Source: Leptoclinus maculatus (taxonomy: Eukaryota; Chordata; Actinopteri; Perciformes; Stichaeidae). From it: a stretch of DNA of 64,000 nucleotides. A program made the position numbers and the translations under genes. This document shows, one piece after another, positions 24,917 through 36,900 of this stretch; position 1 is the stretch's first letter, and each line of letters opens with the position of its first letter. The notes below the pieces were generated by a model that saw only the letters and a program-made list of their open reading frames with translations, did not search any database and was not told the origin of the DNA. The DNA lies in contig JAVDOI010000012.1 of NCBI GenBank assembly GCA_032191485.1, forward strand, positions 20,389,485 to 20,453,484, given 5' to 3'.

Positions 24917-27326
24917 CTGTTGACACATTAAGAGTTACATTAAGAGTTATAGATGCCAACAACACCAACACTTCCCATGATTTCTTCCCAGCTCAATACT
25001 GAAACATAATTTGGGGATGGGACTTCATTTCTCGGATTATCTTTTATGGCTAAACTTAACAGTTCTTGCATTTATTAGTTTACAAGTTGAGGTGATTCTT
25101 TACTTGACGGTTTCGATAATTGATGAGCGGTTTCAGTTGACACATGTACACCGTTTTCACACACTGTCAATGTGAAGATTTGCTATTTTTCTGGTACACA
25201 TCACTAATGGAAAAGCCTTTTCAAATCTTCAGACAAAGTGAAGATTCTGATTCTCAGTAAATTGGGATAGACATTTGTAATTAATTTGGGCTATTAATTG
25301 ATTACTCAAAAATAAAACGATAAATACTAATACAGAGTATTCCCTACGTTACAGTACTTTGCTAGAGGCTGACACCCATCAGAAGGGAGTCACTATGCTG
25401 GAACTATTATTATTATTATGACGTTCAGTTTTAATGGGAACTGGATGTGGACATAATCTGCCAGGATATTGATCACTGACTAGAACAACTTTTACTTTGA
25501 AATGTATCCCTGTTATTATACCACGTGCTAAGCTTGTATACGCTTTTTATCATCAGAAAATGGTCAGATATGCCATATCTGATTAATACAATACAATGGA
25601 CACTGTTTCAGGTTTGGTAAGTCATGTTTAACCCTAAACCCTGGAGGATTCATAGGCTAGCGGTTACTAGCATGTAACTTTAGGACTCAGCATCTCTAGA
25701 ATAGCAGCTAATAGTTACCTGTGTGCCCATATGAAACGTGCTGCTCTGTGGTCTCCCATATTTGGGAGAGAATGACACAATGGAGTTATATTCTATTTTA
25801 GGCATCTTGTCAGTAAGGAAATTCATGATTTTATGAGCAATACTGGTGAAGCCTTCCTGTGTTGGCCTACTAGGTGGGTGTCAGAATTAGCATGCAGGTG
25901 TACCGGACTGACTCGGCCTAACGTTGCACTGAGCAGAATGACGTCGTACCGAAACGGAAGTTCACCTCCGGGTTTAAATGGCTTGGAAACAATGTCAATA
26001 TTTCTCGATCTACAACAATAAGGATACGAGGTTAGGGCGAAGACCGCCCTTCTCGTGCTCGACACCATTATGCTCGGATTCTCCACCAAAGACAACGTGA
26101 ACACGCGCCCCTTCATTAGAAACCTACGCTAGTTAACGTAAAGAGAAGTTAGCTAACGTCACCGACGCTACTGAAAATTGAGGTTGCCGTTTCACACTAT
26201 CGTCGACTTGTGAACCAAATGATGTCAACTAAATACTACCGACCGTACTTAAATAAAAAGAAGCCCGAATAGTGTTGCCCATACCTTGATCAAGCATGAA
26301 CGTATCCAGCTTTAAATGCTGCGACTCGTTTTTTGTTGCAGTTTCACTTCGTCGTAAAACAGTACTTCCGGTGCCGTACTCTCCAGAATAAAAGTGAACA
26401 AAATCACCTAAACAAATATAAGCGGCAGAGACTGCATATCCCATAGTGCTTATTTTACCACACACAAACATGTAACGTGAGTAACATTTGGAAAAAACTA
26501 ATCAGGACTTCACAATTGCCAATACAATAGTGACACACGAGGACTAACATGCATTGGAATCCTTCTTTAGTTCTTAATGCATGAGTCATATTAATGCTGC
26601 GGGGCAGTGCAGTTGTACTGGGGATCACCGATCATGATCAATTAGTAGATATGATTATCTAATATCAAATTACACTAGATCACTTTAACTATTCTTTTAT
26701 TCTGAAGGCCAGGCGCCTGACGGACCACTCGCAGTGCTTACGACTCTAATATATACGATTGCCTAACATCTTTACTTCCGGTTTGGAGAAACTGCTCTTA
26801 ATACCAAAAGTCATCTCGTCATAACATTTTATAATTAGGAAAGCCAAATTATATTTTGTCTTTGTCAGTTGAAGAACCTCAACTGAATTGTGATACCAAC
26901 TTAAGTCTTGCCTTGTAATTTTGACTTTTGTATGTTTTATTGTATTACTTTTGCACGGTGTATTTTTCATTTCTATTTCTATTCTTTATTCTCTACTGTA
27001 TTTTTTAAATATAATTGTACCCCCCCCACCTCCCTTTTCTCTCTCTGTGCTTATTTCTAACATATTTTATGGCGACCATGACAGAAAGTATATCTTGCGG
27101 TTTTAAAGGAATGGTCAAGGCAGGGTTCTGTAGAACAATAGGATCCATCCCCAGATCCACAACCAGCAAAAGCCATGGACACCTGGAGAGTAGTTGTTGA
27201 GAAGCAGTGCTTTTAAGGAAAGGGTTGGACCAAAAGACTGACAACTGACCGACATAAGAACATCACCGCCGGACGTTATATAGTCTATAGAGTCAGTTTT
27301 GCTGTCCACAGCCCATAAAAAAGTGA
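24917..27326. other. Intergenic between lrif1 and the lrif1-like gene
   Basis: This should contain the promoter and non-coding first exon of the lrif1-like gene; I cannot place them. The 25900-26470 stretch is relatively CpG-rich and has ACTTCCGG ETS-type motifs, so it is the best promoter candidate. No gene seen. Confidence 0.4.
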
Positions 27327-27332
27327 ATTTAT
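27327..27332 (-). terminator. Candidate polyadenylation signal of lrif1
   Basis: AATAAA on the minus strand about 600 bases past the lrif1 stop codon. Confidence 0.4.
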
Positions 27333-27934
27333 TTGCATTGGTGCCTTAATAAAATATAAATTTAACATTAGTATTTATAAATATCACATTTAACAAATCC
27401 TTTTTGTTAAGACAAAATGTAAAATTTTCACAAAAGATAAAATAGAAAAAGCTTTTTAGTGACGGACTATACATTCATACAGTGTTTTCTGAGGCAGTTA
27501 ATCGCCCATCAGGCATTTACAGTTTTTCCACAATGTCTCAATCGTCACTGATGCAGACAGATGATACCTGATATGAGAAAAAATTAAATAAAGTCACATT
27601 TGAGTAGCTGCAACAGAAAGTATGGTATATGACGTACATTTAAACTCAGATAAATGTGGATTTAGACGCCCGGTATTAATATAAGACTGATAACGGTATG
27701 GACATGTAGAGCAGTAGTGGGTCAACTCTAAATGTCTGCAGCAGTTCTCTCATGCAGTTATAAAAAACTGTGGTCGCCCATACACCAGACTAGAACCACT
27801 GAAACCAAATCACACATTTGCACACATGTACTGAAGCCACAGTGATACTTGTGTTAGTCCTTGTTAACTCCAACACAAATAAATAGAAGCAATAACATTA
27901 AATACAAAATGTATCTAATTACTTTGTTAGAATG

Positions 27935-30900
27935 TTAAGAGTTTGAAATGCTGCCGTTTCTCATCAGCTCTAAAGCCGCCTCTTTCTCTTGCAGAAGCTC
28001 TTTGAGTCTCGTGATCTGCTCGTGCAGCTTGAGTTCATCAGAGTCCGTGGACGGTGTGGATAAACCGTCACCGGCTGGATCCTCGGACGTCTTACAGCCG
28101 TGCTTGTTCTTGGCCGTTAGGCAGCTGATGCTTCCAGATGTTTTCACGTCTTTACTTGAGGCCTTTGCTCTTCCCCCTTTCTTACTTGTCCGCTCCGTCG
28201 TGCACGCCCCCTTCTCTGGCTCGTCTGACTTTGCACTGGACCTCGCTGCTGGATCTTGAGTGCCGGCGATGCAACATGGACACGTCGGGCGCTTCCTTTT
28301 TCTTCCCAGTCTCCTCGTGTTCGCATTCAGATCCGCACAAGTCTGAGAACGGCCAGCTGTGTCCTGGGAGTCGGGGAAGTCATTTTCATCAGCACTGAGG
28401 AAGTCCTCATCTATGGGCTCCCCGTAGCCAATCATTGGCTCTGTTTCAACATCACTGCATGTTCCCTTGGGCGAAGGGTTTGTGTTCACTTTGAAATGTG
28501 AACACTCCAGAGGTCCAACATCTGAGTGAGGACTGGGAGTGGAGGAGTCTTCGGACAGCTCCTGTTGAGTTAGTACTTTCACTATATTGCCATTGGTGAG
28601 CGCATTGCAGCTTTCAGTTTCTTGTTGACTGTAAAGGTGCTGCAAAAAAAGTTCTCCGTCTTTAAACCTGCTTGTCGTTTCCTGATCCTCCTCCACTGAC
28701 CTAACGCACTCACTCTCTAGAGACCCGACTGAGGCTTCCTCAATCCTCTGCAGGCAAATTTTCACATCGGCCGTGATCCCAAATATCCGTCTCAGCAGAT
28801 CATCGGCTCTTTGACAGGATTCGGGCGCCGGCGAAGATGTCAAACTGGTGATGGAGCTCTGCAGGAACAAAAAAAACATTTTTAAAATACAAACAATACA
28901 TAAACAACACTACGAATTAAAAGTACTGCTAGTGGCTCTGACAATGCAGTGCTTTGAGCTAAATGCTGTTGGAGGTGTCTTATGCTGTACAGATTGTAAA
29001 GCCTTTAAAGGCAAATGTGTGATATTGGGCTATATCATATAAAGTACCACCTCAACACTATTCTGTGGAAGTATCCAGTTGAAGGGTTAGGTTATCAATC
29101 ACTATTTGGAAATCAAAAGCCTTCCTATCTCCAGGCCATGGTCAACTACACCCCCGCCCGACCACTTCGCTCTGCTGCCTCGGGGCGTTTGGTTGCCCCG
29201 TCGCTCAGAGGGCCCTGCGGCCGATCGACCCGGTCACGGCTGTTTTCTGTCCTGGCCCCACAGTGGTGGAACGAACTCCCCACTGACGTCAGGACAGCAG
29301 AGTCGCTGCCCATCTTTCATCAGGCTGAAAACTCACCTCTTCAAGAAGTACTACCCTGAGACTTCCACTCAGCACTTATTGTATTCATACTAGTTTGTTG
29401 CACTTATTGTATTCGTTTGTTTCTGTACTGTACATTGGCTCTGGTTTATGCTCTTAGATGCTTGTTTAAAAAAGGAGATGCACTTCTGACTTCTGGTGAC
29501 TAGTAGTTCTCTTGAATACCTATGTTGAATACACTTATTGTAAGTCGCTAAATTACTTTAATAATAGTAAAAGCCCAACATTTCCACACGTGTCTTCATC
29601 TGGGGCCAAGCAAGAATGTTGGGTTGGAAACCACTTTTTATATTTTTCAAGACATTTTCTGACATAATGCATCCTATAGGATAATCACATCAACGGTAAT
29701 CAAGTCATCATTTGTATCACCTGCATCGTCTTGCTACCTGTGTGTGCTTTACATATCATGGCACCATCTTTGGTTAAATTAAAATACATCCGTCCAGCCA
29801 AAAGAACAAACCGAAGATAAAATTCCAACTAACTGTATCAAAACTCAAACAATAAGAGCTGACCTTAACATATGAAGTACCATCTCAAGTCTAGCTCTTC
29901 ACTCAGTCCATGTAGTGGTAGTGTGTCTAGTTTATGTATGTAAAGGGACAGATTACTTGTGCCACTAGTGGGTGGTGTATTTGTTAAAAGCGTCCATGTG
30001 GTTGGATGTATGAGGGAAAGACAAAACGAGGCATTTGATTCAGCACAATGTGGTTGAAATCCGACCCGTATTTTCGCTAACTGAAGGTCCATCTCCGGGA
30101 GCCTCCTGCTGCCAAAGTAGTCTGCTGGCGTCAGCAAGGCGATCAGAGCGATCACAGACTGTCTAGTAGTGTGAACACTAGATATGGTGATGAAACGCGC
30201 TTCAGTAGCCGTGTTTCCACTAACATCTGTTTTTGGGCATTTTGAAGTATTGCATTAAAAAAAACTGAATGAAAACGGCAAAATTCGATTAAACTTCCTT
30301 AATCGCGGAAAAAGGTTTTTACGCTCACTTGATGTGCTTTCTGCCTTTGAAGATAAAAAAAAGAGGATGCACGAAATTAATTATGGAAACGTCTTTGCCG
30401 AATAAATTCTGACGTAGCAAACAGTTAACTTACATGACTTACCAGCTGTTTCTGATGTGGGTGTGTTCTAAAGCCTTTCCACAACGTGCAAATGCTTTTC
30501 TTCGTCTCTGGACAGCATGAAACACGGCCAATACTAGCCGACATGAAAGAACTATTTAAACTATTTAAACTTGCCATATTGAAATAAATTCCTGAAGACC
30601 TTTCCATGTTTGCAACTTCTACTTCTTCTACACCGTTTACTGGCGGATTACAACCATGTGTAGCCTGTAGCACTAACTTCTGACCAAAGTGCGCTGTAGC
30701 CAAGTTAAAAAATACTGTAAATGGAAACGCGCCAAATTTGCAATTCTTTTTTTGCATCATTTTAAAAGTTTGCTTAAAATTCACTTGACAAGTGAATGGA
30801 AACATGGCTACTGACAGCTTCTACAGTGCCGACTAAATGTACATTCATCAATGCAGTTACATGCGTTAAAAAAAGTTGTTACACGACTCCCTGCTCGAAA

Positions 30901-33900
30901 ATATTTATATCAAAAACATTTTTTTCCAAAGTAATGAAGCAATAGAAGTGCCCTCACCTCCACGCTGTGGGTGTCCTTATTTATTTCAAAGCATATTCCA
31001 TTGCTGCTGGGATCGACTTCCATGCTCTCCAACTGTTGAGCGGAGGTGCTCTGCTGACTGTTAACAATCAAGCAATCATCATCATCATGCATGTCCGTCC
31101 CTGCTGAAACACCAACATGTGTATGATTCATGACCGGGTTGACCGACATGCTCTGGCCAAGTTTTCTTCTTCCGAGAGCACCAGGTGTCCCATCTAGGCT
31201 CTTTTGTACCGTCACATTGTTCGAGCTGCTTGTGGCCGCCTGGTCTGTTTCCGTCACACGTGCCATTTGTGTTATTCGTCTCAAATCTTGAGACTCAGAT
31301 CTGGGTGGAGTATATGACACAAATATTACATTGTCTTCATTCACAAGAGTGACTGCTGACATATGAACGGCTGCTGCTCGTTGAGACCAGTCATTTGGAG
31401 CGTCGTCATCACAAAGGTCAATCACTTGGCTCAACACGTTTGGATTGAGAATTTTCTGAGGTGCAACTGATGCAAGTGACTGTTGGGTTGAAGGTACAAT
31501 TCTTTTTGCTGCGATGAGTGCGTCACTTTGTCCAGTTTTATATGGTGGGCTGGATTTCTTGGCCGAAAAAAAAAGCTTCCCGTTACACATGACCGTGGGG
31601 TTTTCCTGTCCTTGTCCACTTTTTCCCTGACTCGACCCAGAAACTGTATTTGTAGAGACGTCGCAGTGCTTCCAAGCATTTTCTCTCTCGGCAGCAACTC
31701 GAAGAATCTCTGAGGTAACAGAAGAATCTATAGGATCAAGAGTTGGAGCCGTTGAGTTGTCGTCTTCTTCTTCAATTGACCACTTTATAGGGCTGTTGGG
31801 CCTTTGTGGAACATTTGGAATTAATTTTAAATGTGGTTCTGATCCTTTTGATGGAGGTCTCCATGAAGTTTTATTCGATGTCTTGCAAAGCAACTTGAGC
31901 GTGTCAAGAGCAGAATCTCTTTGTGGAGTAACGCCTCGATTGACACTTGTGATAGGCGACATGTAGACCACACTGGGTAAGCATGAACTTGGAGAGGAGT
32001 TGGCTGATGGAGTAAAAGTCTGTTTCTTGATACCCGGAGGTAGTTCAGATTCTGAGACTGTTCGGACTTGTACCTTCGGGGGAATCTGAAGGCCCTGTCC
32101 TCTGGGGAGTGCTGGAGATTTCACTGTGACTTGGAGATCACTTGGAGGTCTTCCAGACTTTCCACTTTTTGGTACAGGTGCTGCCATAAGAGGAACTATG
32201 GCCATTAAATGTCCACTCTGTTGCTTCGTGTTTTCCTGTTCTTCTCCACTTTTGCCCCGACTCAACCCAGTAACAGATTTAGTACTGACCTTACACTGCT
32301 TCCCAGCATTTTCTCTCTCTGCCGCAACTCGAAGAATCTCTGAAGTAACAGAAGAATCTATAGGATCAAGAGTTGGACCTGGGTTTGTAATGACCTTACA
32401 GTGCTTCCCAGCAATTTCTCTCCCTGCAAGAACTCGAAGAATCTTTGAAGTAACAGAAGAATCTATAGGATCAAGAGTTGGAGCCATTGAGTTGTCCTCT
32501 TCTTCAATTGACCACTTTATGGGGCTGTTGGGCCTTTGTGGAACATTTGGAATTAAATTTAAATGTGGTTTTGATCCTTTTGATGGAGGTCCGCATACGG
32601 TTGTATTTGTTATCTTGCAAAGCAACTTGAACGCGTCATGTCCAGAATCACTTTGTGGAGTAACGCCTCGATTGACAATTGTGATAGGTGACAAGGTCAC
32701 ACTGGGTAAGCCTGAACCTGGAGAAGAGTTGGCTGATGGAGTAAAAGTATGTTTCTTGATACCTGCAGGTAGTTCAGATGCTGGGACTATTCGGACTTGT
32801 GGCCAAGGGAGAATCGGAAGGCACTGTCCTCTGGGGGGTGCTGGAGAATTCACTGTGACTGGGAGCTGATGCGGAGTTACAATTGGCAACAAATTCACAC
32901 ACTGTTGTATTTGCTGTATTGGATTGTTGAGTGAATTACCAAGATCCGAACCTACTTGATAAGGGACGGTATTCACGATGGAAACCTGCTTCCTAAAAAT
33001 TTGCTCGGTTGCAGGAGGACTCAAAGCTGCCTTTTTTCCAATGCCAACTGGTGGTGAGGTAATATTGACGGTGAAAGCTTTCGGTGGTGTAGTATCAGCT
33101 TTCAGCTGGCTTATTTGAGATTTGACAAAGTGTCCCTGGACCACTCGTACTGGAATCAGTTTCATGATGTTTCTTCCATCGGCACCAACAGCCGGTATTG
33201 CCTGGTAGAAGACACCGGTCCCACTGAGAGACAAAACAACACAGAAACATGTCGGTTAAGAACAGTAAAGATTAAAAAGGTACACATTTTACGAGAATTA
33301 ATTGAGCAGATGGTTGACAGATTTGATGTCTGATTTGATCTATGTTCCCAAAAGGCAGCTTTTCCAAACAATATAGGTCCAGATCTTTAAAATGCTGCAG
33401 TTGAGATGTGAAGGTTGATATCAAAAGGCCTTTTACACAGCAGACATTTTGACTCGTCACAGTGGGAAAAGCACAAATGTAAAAAATGAAAATAAGGAAG
33501 ATAAATTCCATAGCTGCTTCAGTTTCAGGTTCCTGGGCCCAATCCCAATGTCCCCCCCTATTGCCTTAAGCCCTGACTTAACTGTCATCACGTGGTAAGT
33601 GGTTGAGTGCGAGAGGCTGCAAGGGCTTGAAACGGTATAAATATGAATGGCACAGCACTTTGCGGCAACATATCTCGTTACCCTGACGGCACCAAAACAT
33701 GTTATCTACAATTGTGGCTGTTTATTTGACGTTTTTACTCCCTAATTTGAACGTCTTTCAGGCTCTTAACAGACGAGAGGTAATTGTCAAATCTATTTAC
33801 TCATTTGTGTCAAAACTGCTAGAATAAGCGTAACTAAAAGAAACGGTTGGTGAATAATCCAGGTGTGTAATATAGGCAATGCTTTCATGTGTTTTTATGT

Positions 33901-36900
33901 ACCATCTTAAAAAGTTTCTGTGTAAATTTCACATGCCAGGCTGAACACCTGCCGCCCTCTTTGTTTACCTGTTTTATTGCATTCGACTTTCCTTTGGTAA
34001 CCCAATGTTTAACGTCACAACGCTATGATTTGTGGGTAATTCTCCCAGGTAAAGTCTGCAGAAATGCAAACATAAGGAATGTTTACATAAAGAGCTCAAA
34101 ATGTCTCAGAGAGAGCCCTCAAGCACTTGATGATTTGACAGTGAGAGACAGCCCTAAACCCTCACAAACTTTGTTTAGGAACACGCCTTGAAGTCAGTGA
34201 GTCCACTAGAGTGGCCAGTGGATTGTAAGAACTGACCCACTGCCACTGTTAATGGTATTAGTAACAACTGTGATTTTAAACTCTATAATTTCTTTCGTTA
34301 ATATCACAGACTGTACATAAGAAGTGGACGTAGTCATCGTGACGTCACCCATTGGTTTTTGGAACAGCCGCTATGAAGCCTCGAGTTCGGCGTAGACGTA
34401 GAGACGCCGTATACGGCTCTGGTACCTGTCAATCACAGTAAGCCCGCTCTAATGCATACCCTGCTTTATGGTCTATTTGACTCTAAATGGACCATAATTT
34501 ACTAAATGAACATCATGCTGTATTGAAGAAGACTTGAAACTAGAGATTGAGACCATAAACTCATGTTTACAATGTTTACTGAGGTAATAAATCAAGAGAG
34601 AAGTAGAGTATTTTTCTCATAGACTTCTATACAACCAGAGGAGTCGCCCCCTGATGGTCAGAAGAGAGAATGCAAGTTTGGAGACTCTTTTGCATTGGCT
34701 TCACTCGGCAGAACTGGAGGTTGCCGCCTGGTTAATACCAGTCTACGGTAAATGTAGTGAAGTTAATCATTTTAGTAAAGGGCTACCCAGAGCTTTGTGG
34801 CCTGCTCCACAGTCTATTATATTTGCTTTATTCTGTATTTGAGCAGTAAAATTACTGTGAGGGATTAACAGTTCTGGAAATCCATTTATCTTAGGTTGGA
34901 CTCTGTTTAGTCAATGAGGCTTTTAATTAGTGGTGTAACGGATCACGGCTCGATCCGTGATCCGTGCGGATCACCCCTCACGGTTCGGATCACTCGTGAA
35001 CCGCGGATCAATTGAGTATTTTTTTTTCTCGGTGAAAGTCATGGCGAGCAGAGGAACTTGAGAAGCCCCCGGCGTCATTTAAGTCGCAAGTTTGGGAGCA
35101 TTTTGTCTTCCCTGTAACTTATGACGGATAAGGGTGGTGGACAAAAGCATTATGGTATGTAGGCGTTATTTAAAGAGAAGGACACACGACAACGGCAATA
35201 CATCGGCATGTCCACACATATGAAGAGACAACATCCCGTCTGTCAGCGACGGGGGACACTCCGGTGTGGAAAACAAAGGATTTCAAAATCTGGTTAAAAT
35301 GCTTGAGCCACGCTACGAAATCCACTCACGCACCCACTTCAGTATGAAGCTTGTTCCTCTATGAAGAGGAAAAGACTGTGACCGCTTTCACCACGGCGGA
35401 GCTGTAGACACGCCCCCTCTGTGAGAGTCACACAGACAGGTGCTGTAGACACGCCCCCTCTGTGAGAGTCACACAGACAGGTGCTGTAGACACGCCCCCT
35501 CTGTGAGAGTCACACAGACAGGTGCTGTAGACACGCCCCCTCTGTGAGAGTCACACAGACAGGTGCTGTAGACACGCCCCCTCTGTGAGAGTCACACAGA
35601 CAGGTGCTGTAGACACGCCCCCTCTGTGAGAGTCACACAGACAGGTGCTGTAGACACGCCCCCTCTGTGAGAGTCACACAGACAGGGGCCAAATCCCAAT
35701 GTCCCCCCTAAACCCTCAAACCCTGAACCCTCAAGGACTTACTGACGTCACCTGGTGAGTGGTTGAGTGTGAGAGACTGTGAGGGCTTGAGATGGTGTAA
35801 ATAGGAATGGGACAACACTTTGCTGCAACATATCATGTTACCATGAAAACGACAAAAAATATGATGTATAATTGTAGGTATTTATTTTATACTTTGTACT
35901 CCCTGATTTAAACGTCTTCAGGCTCTTTCCTCACAAGATGAGGTAATTTCATATAATCTATTTACTCGTTTTTGTCAAAACAACTTCAATGACAAAATCA
36001 AATATTTGACGAATAAATAAATAAATATCCTCTGATTTCATGTTTATTTTAACCCTTAATGTTTCTGAGTAAATGTAATACTTCAGGCTGAACACACGTG
36101 AGCCGTCCTCTTTGTTTACCTTTTTTTTTACGTCTTCCATGCGTCCACTGGTTACCCCGTGTTTAACGTCACATTGCAATGATTTGTGGGTAATTCCCTT
36201 AGGCTAAGTCAGCATACCATGCTGACTTACGGAAAGGGTTCATAAAGGGCTCAAAATGTCTTCCAGAGAGCCTCAAACACTTGATGATTTGACAGTGGGA
36301 CATCCCTAAACCCTCACGGACTTCGCGGGAGCGCGCCTCAAAGTCCGTGAGTCCGTAAGGGGGACATTGGGATTTGGCCAGGTACTGTAGACATGACCCC
36401 TCTGTGAGAGTCACACAGACAGGTGCTGTAGACATGACCCCTCTGTGAGAGTCACACAGACAGGTGCTGTAGACACGCCCCCTCTGTGAGAGTCACACAG
36501 ACAGGTGCTGTAGACACGCCCCCTCTGTGAGAGTCACACAGACACACACCTGGGGCAGGTGCTGACAGAAGTGTCAGAGTGAAGCTAGACAGGCCCAGTA
36601 GTAACATCCCAGTCACCACAGAAAGGTCTACCCTCTCCTCAGACAATGTAGATATTCTCATCTTTTTGAAAATAATGTCACAGTAATGGTGAACATTATT
36701 GTGTATTTGAAAGACATAACCTGACAGGAAGTAAACACAGACCCAGATTGTTGCCGAGCAGTTCAGTTCAGTTGAAACAGTGGAAGCTAGCTCAATGGCT
36801 GTTTCTTTCTTTCAATATTGATCAAAGGACGAGGGCATCAATATACCTGAATCTGAAAACTTAACAGAATTGAATATTCTTGAATGTTTTTTTTTTTTTT

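Noticed and set aside
27935..28879. The 314-aa ORF as a separate gene
   Set aside because: It begins at a splice acceptor and carries the LRIF1 C-terminus; it is exon 3 of lrif1.
29015..29393. Plus-strand ORFs of 95-114 aa as genes
   Set aside because: LINE reverse-transcriptase tail followed by an L2/V-SINE-like 3' end.
32126..32869. Plus-strand 247-aa ORF
   Set aside because: Antisense shadow of lrif1 exon 2; no domain.
30910..33234. The 774-codon open frame as an intact single-exon gene
   Set aside because: Its first codon is TTG within an intron acceptor and its last 15 codons follow a good donor; it is lrif1 exon 2.
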